DNA of 64,000 nt from NCBI RefSeq assembly GCF_030433645.1, contig NZ_JAROCG010000001.1:248001-312000 (forward strand), given 5' to 3'. Below are positions 44,267 through 52,507 of this stretch, piece by piece (within the stretch, counting starts at the first letter, position 1; each line of letters opens with the position of its first letter). This DNA is from Arthrobacter burdickii (lineage in GTDB: Bacteria > Actinomycetota > Actinomycetes > Actinomycetales > Micrococcaceae). The translations under genes were made by a program, and so were the position numbers. The notes beneath the pieces are model-generated. The model was not told the origin of the DNA and ran no database searches. It was given only the letters and a program-made list of their open reading frames with translations.

Positions 44267-45349
44267 CTACTTGGCGGTTCCTGCCGTCGAGCTCGTGGCC
44301 CCCTCGACCTGGGGGTCTTCGCCCCGGTCCTGCGACTCGGTGGCGGTGGCCGGCCCGTTCCGCACCTCGTCGCGGTCGTCCCTGTCGCCGTCGCCCCGGG
44401 TCTTGAGCAAACTCGCGACGGTGGCGACGGCGACCGTCGCGGCGATGAACAGCAGCGAGAACCAGATGGGGATCTCGGGCACCCAGAGCAGGGGCTCGCC
44501 GCCGTTGATGAAGGACAGCTCGTTGACGTGCAGGGCGTGGAAGACGAGCTTCACGCCGATGAACCCGAGGATGACGGCGAGTCCCTGCGCCAGGTACACC
44601 AGGCGTTCGAGCAGTCCGCCGATGAGGAAGAACAGCTGGCGCAGGCCCATCAGCGCGAACGCGTTGGCTGTGAAGACGATGTACGCCTCACTGGTCAGGC
44701 CGTAGATCGCGGGGATGGAGTCGACGGCGAAGATGAGGTCCACGAAGCCGATCGCGATGATGGTGAGCAGCATCGGCGTGACGAAGCGCTTGCCGCCCTT
44801 GGTCACGGTGAGCCTGTCCCGGTGGTACTCATCGGTGACGGGAAGCACGCGGCGGACGAGCTGCATGAATTTGCCATCAGCAGGGTTGGAGTCGTGGCTG
44901 CCGAACGCCTGCTTGTAGGCCAGGACGAGCAGCAGGGCGCCGAAGATGTAGAAGACCCAGGAGAAGTTCTCGATCAGGCCGGCTCCGATGGCGATGAACC
45001 CGCCGCGGAGGATCAGGGCGATGATGATGCCGATCATCAGCACCTTCTGCTGGTACTTCTTCGGGACGGCGAAGCCCGTCATCACGATGAGGAACACGAA
45101 GAGGTTGTCGATCGACAGGGCCTTCTCGGTGAGGTAGCCGGCGAAGTACTCGCCGCCGAACGTCCAGCCCGACATCACTCCGATGCCGACGCCGAACAGC
45201 AGGGCGAGGCCGATGTAGAAGGCGGACCAGCGGGCCGATTCGGCGATGGTCGGTTCGTGGGGTTTGCGCACGTGCGCGAAGAACTCGTAGACGAAGAAGA
45301 GGATCGTCACGGCGATGGTGATCAACCAGATCAGAGGTGTGACCTGCAT
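44267..45349 (-). CDS. TerC-family integral membrane protein, probable manganese exporter
   Basis: 360 residues, about nine helices and an acidic C-terminal tail. The TerC acidic motifs are ALSIDNLFVFLIVM and IFAVDSIPAIYGLT. ATG at 45349 has GGGAG eight bases upstream; a TTG at 45364 is the weaker alternative. The leader carries a yybP-ykoY-type element at 45387-45487, which senses Mn2+ in other bacteria and often precedes TerC/Alx/MeeY-type Mn exporters, so a manganese-efflux role is more likely than tellurite resistance. Confidence 0.9.
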   Translation of the reverse strand: MQVTPLIWLITIAVTILFFVYEFFAHVRKPHEPTIAESARWSAFYIGLALLFGVGIGVMSGWTFGGEYFAGYLTEKALSIDNLFVFLIVMTGFAVPKKYQQKVLMIGIIIALILRGGFIAIGAGLIENFSWVFYIFGALLLVLAYKQAFGSHDSNPADGKFMQLVRRVLPVTDEYHRDRLTVTKGGKRFVTPMLLTIIAIGFVDLIFAVDSIPAIYGLTSEAYIVFTANAFALMGLRQLFFLIGGLLERLVYLAQGLAVILGFIGVKLVFHALHVNELSFINGGEPLLWVPEIPIWFSLLFIAATVAVATVASLLKTRGDGDRDDRDEVRNGPATATESQDRGEDPQVEGATSSTAGTAK

Positions 45350-45386
45350 GAGGGGTGCTCCCAAGGGTAGGCGTCGGACAGATACG

Positions 45387-45487
45387 CCAAGGTCTCCTCC
45401 GCCCGGTCGGAACCGGAACCGATGGCCCGGGATGCTTCAGTGCATCCGTATTGACGGGCCGATCACAGACGGGAGTACTCCCCTTGA
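45387..45487 (-). promoter_or_regulatory. yybP-ykoY-type manganese riboswitch before terC
   Basis: Read on the minus strand, the family-diagnostic pieces occur in order: AAGGGGAGTA (45485-45476), CCGTCAATACGG in the middle (about 45460-45449), and GGAGACCTTGG (45397-45387). These are the conserved loops of the Rfam yybP-ykoY family. Between the aptamer end and the start codon, GGCG...CGCC can form a small stem and ACCCTTGGGAG holds the ribosome site, so translational control is plausible. Exact pairing was not computed. Confidence 0.85.
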
Positions 45488-45627
45488 TACACAGAGCGTA
45501 ACGCATGGGCGCCCTGATCGATTCCCGTGGTGCTGCCCGACCCGAGGTGGCCGACGCCGTCATGCGCGTCTGCCCGCCTCCGAGGTGTCGGAGGATGCTC
45601 CGTCGAGCGGATGGCTAGGCTGGGCGG

Positions 45628-46335
45628 ATGGCGACAGTAATTCTCGTGCGGCACGGCCGCACCACAGCGAATGCTTCCGGACTGCTGGCCGGACGGGCCG
45701 ACGGCGTCAGCCTCGACGAGATCGGGCGCGACCAGGCGGCTGCGACCGGTGACCGGCTCGCGGCCGTGCCCGTCGTCGGCGTGGTGTCGAGTCCCCTCGA
45801 GCGCTGTCGGCAAACTGCCCAGTTCATCCTCGATCGCCAGGCCAGCACTCCGCACGCGCCGCTCGATCCCGACCTCACGGAGTGCGATTACGGCCAGTGG
45901 CAGGGCCGCACGCTCAGTGATCTCGCGACCGAGGCCCTCTGGCCGGTGGTGCAGTCGCAACCGTCCGCCGTCATCTTTCCCGGTGGTGAATCCATGGCCG
46001 GGATGCAGGCCCGGTCGGTGGCCGCGATCCGACGCCACGATGCAGCCTTCGAAGCCGAGCACGGGCCGGGGGCCGTGTGGGTGGCGGTGAGTCACGGCGA
46101 CATCATCAAGTCCATCCTCGCCGACGCGCTCGGCATGCACCTCGACCTGTTCCAGCGCATCACCGTGGGCCCGGCCTCCGTGTCGATCGTGCGCTACGGC
46201 ACGAGCCGACCGAGTGTCTACGCGACCAACACCGACGCGGGAGATCTCTCGTGGCTGTCGAACAACGCCGCCTCCGATGATGCCCCGGTGGGCGGTGGCG
46301 CAGGACACGAGGCACGCGGGACCTCGGGAGCCTAA
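45628..46335 (+). CDS. Histidine phosphatase, MSMEG_4193 type
   Basis: 235 residues. Catalytic RHG motif in VILVRHGRTTANASG, the second His in WVAVSHGDIIKSILADALG, and GLLAGRADGVSLDEIGRDQA. This is the phosphatase of the actinobacterial trio MSMEG_4193-DUF3090-SCO1664, which often neighbours mshC. Substrate unknown. Nine bases separate it from the DUF3090 gene. Confidence 0.92.
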   Translation: MATVILVRHGRTTANASGLLAGRADGVSLDEIGRDQAAATGDRLAAVPVVGVVSSPLERCRQTAQFILDRQASTPHAPLDPDLTECDYGQWQGRTLSDLATEALWPVVQSQPSAVIFPGGESMAGMQARSVAAIRRHDAAFEAEHGPGAVWVAVSHGDIIKSILADALGMHLDLFQRITVGPASVSIVRYGTSRPSVYATNTDAGDLSWLSNNAASDDAPVGGGAGHEARGTSGA

Positions 46336-46344
46336 AGTAGTCCC

Positions 46345-46899
46345 ATGCCTACAACTGTTCACGAGTTTGCCTGGCCTGATCGGGTCGTCGTCGGCACCAT
46401 CGGCGTTCCGGGCGCGCGCACGTTCTACCTGCAGGTACGCACAGGGAAACAGATCGTGAGTATCGCGATGGAGAAGCAGCAGTCGGCCCAGCTCGCCGAG
46501 AAGATCGACGAGATCCTGGACCAGCTCATCACCCTTGAAGGCAACCCCTTCAGCGTTCCCACGACCACCCCCATCGAACTCGTTGACAACGACCAGCTCG
46601 AGGCCGTCCAGGAACAGTTCCGGACCGGCGTCATGAGCCTGGGGTGGGACCCGACGACGGCCCAGATCGTCATCGAGGCCTACCCGATCACCGAGGTCGA
46701 TGACGACGAGGACGAGGATGCGTTGCTGCACGACGACGCCGACGCGCCCGAGATGCTGCGGGTCCGCATGCCGGTCGGCACTGCCCGCGCCTTCGCCAAG
46801 CGCGCCCGCGAGGTCGTGGGCGCCGGGCGTCCGATCTGCCCGCTCTGCGGTTACCCCATCGACGCCGACGGGCACATCTGCACCCTTCCCGAGGTCTGA
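46345..46899 (+). CDS. DUF3090 family protein
   Basis: 184 residues. Starts HEFAWPDRVVVGTIGVPGARTFYLQ and has acidic middle DDDEDEDALLHDD and a C-terminal zinc-ribbon-like CPLCGYPIDADGHIC. No activity known. Its stop overlaps the SCO1664-type start as TGATG. Conserved neighbour of the phosphatase and kinase-like proteins in actinobacteria. Confidence 0.93.
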   Translation: MPTTVHEFAWPDRVVVGTIGVPGARTFYLQVRTGKQIVSIAMEKQQSAQLAEKIDEILDQLITLEGNPFSVPTTTPIELVDNDQLEAVQEQFRTGVMSLGWDPTTAQIVIEAYPITEVDDDEDEDALLHDDADAPEMLRVRMPVGTARAFAKRAREVVGAGRPICPLCGYPIDADGHICTLPEV

Positions 46900-47666
46900 T
46901 GCCGGCGCCCGACCTGGTGACCGCCGAGCTGACGCTCACCGGCCGCATCACGACGGCGTCGAACGCCACCTTCCTGGGGAGCATCGGCGGCGCGGTCGTC
47001 GTCTACAAGCCGATAGCCGGCGAGAAACCGCTGTGGGACTTCCCCGATGGCACCCTCGCCCAACGGGAAGTGGCTGCCTACCTCGTCTCGGAGGTCTTCG
47101 GCTGGAACATCGTGCCGCAGACCTGGCTGCGCGATGGTCCGTTCGGTGAGGGAATGGTGCAGCTCTGGCAGGAGACGGACCCCGACCAGAATGCGGTGGA
47201 CCTGGTTGCGACCGACGACGTGCCGGAGGCCGGCTGGAAACAGGTCCTCGAGGGGCGGGACGACACCGGCCGCGTGATCGCCCTCATTCACGAGGACTCC
47301 CCCGCGCTGAGGCGCATGGCGGTGTTCGACGTCGTCGTCAACAACGCCGACCGCAAGGGCAATCACATTCTTGCCATGAGCGACGGACACCGGCACGGTG
47401 TGGACCATGGGCTCACATTCCACAGTGACCACAAGCTACGAACGGTGCTGTGGGGGTGGCTGGGAGATTCACTGACCGCCGAGGAACTCGACGGCATCGA
47501 TCGTGTCAGCGACGAATTGAACGGTGAGCTGGGCCGGACCCTGGCGGACCTGCTCACCGCTGAGGAAATCAGTGCGCTCGCCGCACGCTGCACCCGGTTG
47601 CGCTCGGCCGGGCAGTTCCCGGCTCCGAATGGTGAGATGTCGGCGGTCCCCTGGCCGCTGTTCTGA
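46899..47666 (+). CDS. SCO1664-family protein, PI3/4-kinase-like fold
   Basis: 255 residues. VVYKPIAGEKPLWDFPDGTLAQREVAAYLVSE, then RRMAVFDVVVNNADRKGNHIL (Asp-Asn catalytic-loop-like) and HGVDHGLTFHSDHKLRTVLWG (DHG metal loop). Family members resemble phosphatidylinositol 3/4-kinases or HipA by fold but the substrate is unknown. Third gene of the trio; mshC, which commonly follows, does not follow here. Confidence 0.92.
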   Translation: MPAPDLVTAELTLTGRITTASNATFLGSIGGAVVVYKPIAGEKPLWDFPDGTLAQREVAAYLVSEVFGWNIVPQTWLRDGPFGEGMVQLWQETDPDQNAVDLVATDDVPEAGWKQVLEGRDDTGRVIALIHEDSPALRRMAVFDVVVNNADRKGNHILAMSDGHRHGVDHGLTFHSDHKLRTVLWGWLGDSLTAEELDGIDRVSDELNGELGRTLADLLTAEEISALAARCTRLRSAGQFPAPNGEMSAVPWPLF

Positions 47667-47898
47667 GGGAACTGCACCCTGGTCCGGAGCGGCATGTCAT
47701 CCGTTCAAAGATCGCGCAGCCCGAGGCCCTGGTCATCGAGGCAGGGTGATCGTTTTCCCGCCGGGGCGCCGATGGACCGGAGGCAGGTGCAGGCGGGTCC
47801 CTTGACCATCGGCAGGGTCATCCAGGCAAAGCGCTCCATCTTGTTGTAGCTGCCGAAGTCCAGGGTAGCCCGTCGAGTTTCGCAGCCGCTGGAGTGGT
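47667..47898. other. 232-base intergenic region with an unexplained open frame
   Basis: Between SCO1664-type gene and CsbD. On the minus strand a frame runs open from about 47914 to a TGA near 47716 and contains a protein-like stretch (DFGSYNKMERFAWMTLPMVK then GPACTCLRSIGAP) with internal ATGs but no clear ribosome site. Possibly a degraded gene end; I do not recognise it. Confidence 0.35.
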
Positions 47899-48075
47899 TC
47901 AGTCTTTCTTGAAGGCGTCCTTGACCTTCTCGGCAGCCTGCTTGAGGTCGCCCTTGACCTGATCGCTCTGGCCCTCGGCTTTCAGGTTCTCATCGCCGGT
48001 CACGTGGCCGGCGGCTTCCTTCCCCTGGCCGCCGAGCTTCTGCGCGGCATTACTGATCTTGTCGTCCAGTCCCAT
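47899..48075 (-). CDS. CsbD-family stress protein
   Basis: 58 residues, too short for most gene callers: MGLDDKISNAAQKLGGQ, AAGHVTGDENLKAEGQSDQ, LKQAAEKVKDAFKKD. CsbD proteins are small, hydrophilic general stress proteins (sigma-B regulated in Bacillus). ATG at 48075 has AAGGAG seven bases upstream. Function of the family is not known. Confidence 0.9.
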   Translation of the reverse strand: MGLDDKISNAAQKLGGQGKEAAGHVTGDENLKAEGQSDQVKGDLKQAAEKVKDAFKKD

Positions 48076-48217
48076 GATGTTCTCCTTGCGGTTGACTTCG
48101 ATGGTCTTGCGGTCGGCTCGGGCCGATGCCTCAGTCTAGGCACCCCTCGCAGCTGGGTCGGGGACAGTCCTGTCCGTTGCGCGGAGTCCCAAAGAACCGG
48201 CTACCGCGTCGTGGCAA

Positions 48218-48958
48218 TCAGAGGGCGCGGCGTCCTCCCAGGTGCCGGGCGAAGAACCTGGCCGCGTCGTCCGCCGCGAACCGAGGGACGCCGGTGTGCC
48301 CGCCCAGATTGGCCTGCAGTGTCTTCTCCTGGGAACCGAAGGCGTCGAACAGATCGAGTGCGAGCTGCCGATCGTTTCCTTCGTCGTCCCACTGCAGCAA
48401 GATGTGCAGCGGAATCGTGATCCTGCGGGCCTCGTCGAACATGGCACGGGGAACGAAGCTCCCGGCGAAAAGACCGACGGCCACGATGCGCGGCTCCACC
48501 AGCGCCAGCCGTATGCCGATGGAAATCACCCCGCCCGAGTACCCGACCGGGCCGCTGATCTCGGGCACTGAAAGGAGTGCGTCCAGGGTCGTCTGCCATT
48601 CCGGGACCGCTTTGTCGACCAGCGGGAGAACCAACCGATCGACGATGTCGTCGACCGGTTCGCCTGCCGCCAAGGCCCGGCGCAGATCGGCACGAGCCTG
48701 CTCGGCATCAGCCGATGGAGTCCGGTCACCGCTCCAGGGAAGCTCGATGGTGGCCGCGGCAAAGCCGTTCGTCGTGGACTGCCGGGCTCGCGCCACCAGC
48801 CGGGGGTACATCCGACGGAGTTCGCCTGGATGGCCGACCAGGATCAATGGGGCCGGTGGGGATGCAGGCGTCGTCCACAGGATGCCGGGAATCTCGCCGA
48901 GGGTGAATTCGCGTTCGAGGACGCCGTCGTCGAGCCTGTTCTCAGAAGTGAAGTGCAT
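48218..48958 (-). CDS. Alpha/beta hydrolase (dienelactone hydrolase-like)
   Basis: 246 residues. Oxyanion/early segment APLILVGHPGELRR, nucleophile elbow GPVGYSGGVISIG (Gly-Tyr-Ser-Gly-Gly), an Asp in LLQWDDEGNDRQLALDLFDAFGS, and a His in LGGHTGVPRF near the end complete a triad. No secretion signal. ATG at 48958 with AAAGG seven bases upstream is chosen over the frame to 49048. Substrate unknown. Confidence 0.85.
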   Translation of the reverse strand: MHFTSENRLDDGVLEREFTLGEIPGILWTTPASPPAPLILVGHPGELRRMYPRLVARARQSTTNGFAAATIELPWSGDRTPSADAEQARADLRRALAAGEPVDDIVDRLVLPLVDKAVPEWQTTLDALLSVPEISGPVGYSGGVISIGIRLALVEPRIVAVGLFAGSFVPRAMFDEARRITIPLHILLQWDDEGNDRQLALDLFDAFGSQEKTLQANLGGHTGVPRFAADDAARFFARHLGGRRAL

Positions 48959-49182
48959 GGTCGTGCCTTTCGGGAGTGCTGATTGAACGGCGCTCCCGGA
49001 CGACCTACCGCCCGACCGTGACCCCAGGGAGGAACACCCACGTTGCAACGTTCACGGGTACCACCTCCTCGTTCTCTCGCACGGCCTGCGGAGAGAGTAG
49101 CAGTAATCCCGGCGCTGGACCCGGGAAGAGTCTCGGACGGCCAATCCGGTGGCTGGTGAGATTACGCCAGTCGCGGTGAAAC

Positions 49183-50055
49183 CTACATCTGCATCTGTAC
49201 CTGCGTGGCCAGACGCCGGAGTGCCTGCGCGTCATTCTCGGTGAAGGTCCGCGGTTGATCATCCATGAGGCAGAGGGTGCCGATGCGCCAGCCGTCCGCT
49301 GTGCAGACAGGGTGCCCGGCGTAGAAGCGGACTCTGGGCCCGCCGGAGATGAGGGGATGGTCCCGCCACTCAGGGTCGGTGCTGGCATCAGCGATGACAA
49401 GGGTACGGTCCTGCTCGATGGTCCTCGCACATAGAGAGAGGTTCCGGGGAAGGTCCTGGCCCAGGGGCCCGACGACGGATTTGATGACCTGCAGATCTTC
49501 CGTGATCAAAGTGATCGACGCCGAACTGACCCCGAAATGATCGCGGGCGTGACGGGTGATTCGATCGAAGCGTTCCTCCGCCCCGGACTCGAGCAACCGT
49601 GACTCGTACAACGCGTGCAGGCGCCAGAACTCGACATCATCCAGGTGAGGATCGCACCCAGATGGCCCCATGGCGTGGGCGGCACAAGAAGCACCGGTTC
49701 CGGAGCTGGTGCTATGGTCCCCAGCGGGTGGGGCGCTGAAGTCGTACCGGTCCGGGGAGAGGGCCAGAGGACGAAGGTACTCGCTGTACCCGGAAAGGGA
49801 CGCCGCGTACTGATCACTGTAATGTGCACCATCGGCAGTGGATCCGGCGCTGTCGAGCAGTTCGTTTATGGCCTGGGCCATCAGGTCGCGCTGCGGCGCC
49901 GGGAGCATCATGATGCCGGAAAGGTACCCCTCGACCTCCAATTCATCAGCGTCCCCAGCAAGAGCGAAGAACGTCATGAAAATATCTTCCCGGTCCAGAT
50001 CGGCTGCCCGCACAGTCTGGATCGCACTCCACTGCTGCACATGCTCATCCAGCAC
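49183..50055 (-). CDS. GAF-domain protein with an N-terminal helical region
   Basis: 290 residues. Residues about 150-288 are a GAF sensor: RFDRITRHARDHFGVSSASITLITEDLQVIKSVVG, NLSLCARTIEQDRTLVIADASTDPEW, RFYAGHPVCTADGWRIGTLCLMDDQPRTFTE. The first 140 residues are helical then Ser/Gly/Ala-rich with Cys and unrecognised. Cys/His around HPVCTADG could bind a small ligand. GTG at 50055 has GGAGGA six bases upstream. No kinase, GGDEF or HTH output domain is attached. Confidence 0.82.
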   Translation of the reverse strand: MLDEHVQQWSAIQTVRAADLDREDIFMTFFALAGDADELEVEGYLSGIMMLPAPQRDLMAQAINELLDSAGSTADGAHYSDQYAASLSGYSEYLRPLALSPDRYDFSAPPAGDHSTSSGTGASCAAHAMGPSGCDPHLDDVEFWRLHALYESRLLESGAEERFDRITRHARDHFGVSSASITLITEDLQVIKSVVGPLGQDLPRNLSLCARTIEQDRTLVIADASTDPEWRDHPLISGGPRVRFYAGHPVCTADGWRIGTLCLMDDQPRTFTENDAQALRRLATQVQMQM

Positions 50056-50185
50056 GTCTAGTCCTCCGCCGACTTCGTCCGTATATCCCTGGGTGTCCGG
50101 TGGTCTACCGGCACGGTGTCCAGTGCTGCCCGGTAGGGGACAGGAGTAGGGCGTGCCGTTCCCGACGCGTCCGGCAGCAGCGTCT

Positions 50186-50584
50186 TCATGCTTGCAGTGC
50201 CAGGTGCGTCATTGGCTGTCGGCGCAACCATGCGAGAGCCTCAGCCCGGTCCTCGAAGTATTCGATGGAGTACGAGGGACTATGGACCGCCTGGAAATGC
50301 GTGATAAGCACCCTCTCCACGGGGGAACGACCAACTGCTGCCACGACCGGTACGTCCCTCAACCCGGCGAGCAGCGTAAGAGCCTGCCGGGTCAGGGTGA
50401 CCATGCCGTTGAAATCGACCAGCATCAAAGGGCAATCACAAGCGCGCAGCGGTTGCATGGAGTCCACAAGCGCTTGAACGTCCTCAGCGGTTACGTGAGC
50501 AGATTCCGCCCATCGCAACGTCAGCACGTCTTCCTCGGTGCACTCGAACTGAAACTTCTCAGCGGCAATCGGTGATGCAGCCAT
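50186..50584 (-). CDS. SpoIIAA/STAS-like small protein
   Basis: 132 residues. KFQFECTEEDVLTLRWAESA, VTAEDVQALVDSMQPL, CPLMLVDFNGMVTLTRQAL and VVAAVGRSPVERVLITHFQAVHSPSY suggest the STAS-like fold of UspA-unrelated, lipid- or anti-sigma-type modulators; I do not assign a ligand. ATG at 50584 with GAGG eight bases upstream; a longer frame to 50704 overlaps the divergent TetR control region. Confidence 0.7.
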   Translation of the reverse strand: MAASPIAAEKFQFECTEEDVLTLRWAESAHVTAEDVQALVDSMQPLRACDCPLMLVDFNGMVTLTRQALTLLAGLRDVPVVAAVGRSPVERVLITHFQAVHSPSYSIEYFEDRAEALAWLRRQPMTHLALQA

Positions 50585-50750
50585 TGACCGTGCCTCACTC
50601 ACCAGTTCGGAATCCAGCTCTCGTGTCCCGTTCGGGAGGTGCCGGTGCCGGTAGCACATCATGTGAACCACCGGCACCGCGGATCGGGTATTACGCCTCT
50701 CCAACCCCGACTGCTAGGGGGAACAGCGGGATGCTCCAGCATACCGGAAG

Positions 50751-50766
50751 GACAGACCAGTCTGTC
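50751..50766. promoter_or_regulatory. Palindromic TetR operator candidate
   Basis: Perfect palindrome GACAGAC-CA-GTCTGTC, 40 bases before the TetR start at 50807 and in the divergent region with the STAS-like gene. GACAGAC..GTCTGTC dyads are typical TetR-family sites. Confidence 0.75.
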
Positions 50767-50806
50767 TACCCCTAGGATTGGAAGTAGGACAGCAGCGGAG
50801 GAAGCC

Positions 50807-51409
50807 ATGGTTACAGCGGCGACACGGCCACCCACGGATGCACGGGAGCGGATCCTCTCGACGTCCTACGACCTCTTCGTGCAGCAGGGCGTGCGGGCCG
50901 TCGGCGTGAACGAGATCATCGCTACGGCCGGTGTCGCCAAAGCGACCTTCTATCACCACTTCCCGTCCAAGGACGATCTGGTTCTGGCGTTCTTCGAACG
51001 CCGCCAGCAACTCTTCACTGTCGGCTACCTCGCCGCTGAGTGCGAGCGACGGGCCGATACTCCCCGGGGACAGTTGCTGGCGATCTTCGACATCTTCGAT
51101 GAATGGTTCCACGCGCCGGACTTCGCGGGCTGCCCCTACATCCGCGCCCTGTTGGAGACTGGACCTCGTCATACCATCGGAGCTGCCGCCCTCCTCTACC
51201 TGGATGACATCCGCTCCAGCGTCGAAAAAGCCGCCACGGCAATGGGGCTGACGAACCCGGAGGACTTCTCCTACTGTTGGCTGATCCTCATGCAGGGCGC
51301 CATCGTCTCCGGAGTCGGCATCGACTCGGGCAGCAGTTCAAGAATCAAGCGGCTGGGCGAGCACCTCATCGGCCTTCACACACCTGCCGAGGCCCGAACG
51401 ATCAGCTAA
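50807..51409 (+). CDS. TetR-family transcriptional regulator
   Basis: 200 residues. DNA-binding part ERILSTSYDLFVQQGVRAVGVNEIIATAGVAKATFYHHFPSKDDLV (residues about 15-60) and a helical ligand domain with QQLFTVGY and FAGCPYIRALLE. ATG at 50807 follows GGAGGAA. Probably autoregulated via 50751-50766; the regulated partner may be the divergent STAS-like gene. Confidence 0.9.
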   Translation: MVTAATRPPTDARERILSTSYDLFVQQGVRAVGVNEIIATAGVAKATFYHHFPSKDDLVLAFFERRQQLFTVGYLAAECERRADTPRGQLLAIFDIFDEWFHAPDFAGCPYIRALLETGPRHTIGAAALLYLDDIRSSVEKAATAMGLTNPEDFSYCWLILMQGAIVSGVGIDSGSSSRIKRLGEHLIGLHTPAEARTIS

Positions 51410-51655
51410 ACCTGCGGAAGTTCCTCGAAGGCCGGCTTCGCAAACCAATACCCCTGAGACAGTCGGATACTGGCCGCCTTCAGGACCAGGAACTCTGCCT
51501 GGGCCAAGGCCTTCTGCAAGCACCGTGATGCCGAGTTCCTCGGTGATGCCCACGATGCCTGCGACGACGGCTCGGCGAGCCGGACTGGTGTCGACTCCTC
51601 GGACGAGTTTCATATCGATCTTGATCAGATCTGGCTGGACCCGTCCAGGGGAATG
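51406..51655 (-). pseudogene. Frameshifted C-terminal remnant of an EAL-domain protein
   Basis: Two frames together spell an EAL c-di-GMP phosphodiesterase end. Frame one: VQPDLIKIDMKLVRGVDT, PARRAVVAGIVGITEELG, ITVLAEG. After the junction near 51508/51509 the next frame continues LAQAEFLVLKAASIRLSQGYWFAKPAFEELPQV to TAG. Comparison with the usual LAEGIET suggests about eight bases were lost. Upstream of about 51655 the frame meets a TGA and the EAL signature and earlier metal ligands are absent. Ends overlap the TetR stop by four bases. Confidence 0.8.
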
Positions 51656-51789
51656 ATCAGGTCAACCATCAGGTCTGCTGATGACGTCCCTGCAGATTGG
51701 TCACCCATCGCCGTCACCTCGATCTGATCGACGTCAGCATGGTATTCCTCCGCAGATCAGGCGTTCAAGAGCATCCGGACGGGACACCA

Positions 51790-52494
51790 CTACTCCCCGG
51801 CCACTGTTGCCTCTACCGCTGCGACAGCATGGGCCCAGTAGCGGTACCCGAGGGACGACGGATGGAAACCGTCTTCAGCGAAGAATTCCTTTTGCCCCTC
51901 GGGAAGGCCGGCAGAGCGAACCCAGGTGACCGACCTTCTGGTTTTGCAGATTCGCCGGGACACGTCATCAAGCGCCGCTGCTTCCTCGGTCAGATAGGTG
52001 CGCAGTGCCAGAGGCAGGGACGGGAATTGGTGGAAAGGGGGAATCGCGAGAACCGTGACGTGGGCGGCTCGGTCGGCAAGTCCATCGACGATGGCGGTGA
52101 GGTCTTCGCCCCACTCTCTTGCGGTGCGCCCCGACAGGACATCATTGGCGCCCGCGAGCAACACCGCGCGGTCGAAGGAGTGCTCCACCAGGGGGAGGAG
52201 GCGATGGCGGATTCTCCGGGCAGTAGCGCCGTGTTGGCCCACCGCCTGCCAGCTGACACATCGGGCTGGTTCTCCTGAGAGTTCAGCGGCGAACGCTGCT
52301 GCGAACCCCTCCTGATGGGTAGCGACTCCACACCCCGCAGCCGTCGATTCACCAAGGACGACAAGGCGCAGGGACGGCTCGCCCTCGCGTCCCACTACCC
52401 CATGGGCTGGTCCGGCTGCCGGCGGAAGCAGTTGCATGTTTGCTCGTGCCATCCGCCCTTGGACCAGCACGAGGGGCATCAGCAGGGGGTTCAT
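51790..52494 (-). CDS. SGNH/GDSL-family hydrolase
   Basis: 234 residues. Block I LVVLGESTAAGCGVA (Ser nucleophile), block II Gly in VGQHGATARRIR, block III VLLAGANDVLSG and block V FFAEDGFHPSSLGY (Asp and His). Esterase/lipase or acyltransferase of unknown substrate. Short N-terminal hydrophobic start (MNPLLMPLVLVQG) could be a weak membrane anchor. ATG at 52494 with AAAGG seven bases upstream. Third gene of the TetR-DUF2867-SGNH operon. Confidence 0.88.
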   Translation of the reverse strand: MNPLLMPLVLVQGRMARANMQLLPPAAGPAHGVVGREGEPSLRLVVLGESTAAGCGVATHQEGFAAAFAAELSGEPARCVSWQAVGQHGATARRIRHRLLPLVEHSFDRAVLLAGANDVLSGRTAREWGEDLTAIVDGLADRAAHVTVLAIPPFHQFPSLPLALRTYLTEEAAALDDVSRRICKTRRSVTWVRSAGLPEGQKEFFAEDGFHPSSLGYRYWAHAVAAVEATVAGE

Positions 52495-52507
52495 CCTGTG
52501 CCTTTCT

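Noticed and set aside
44267..45349. Tellurite-resistance function for TerC
   Set aside because: No other ter genes nearby and a manganese-riboswitch leader; Mn export is more likely.
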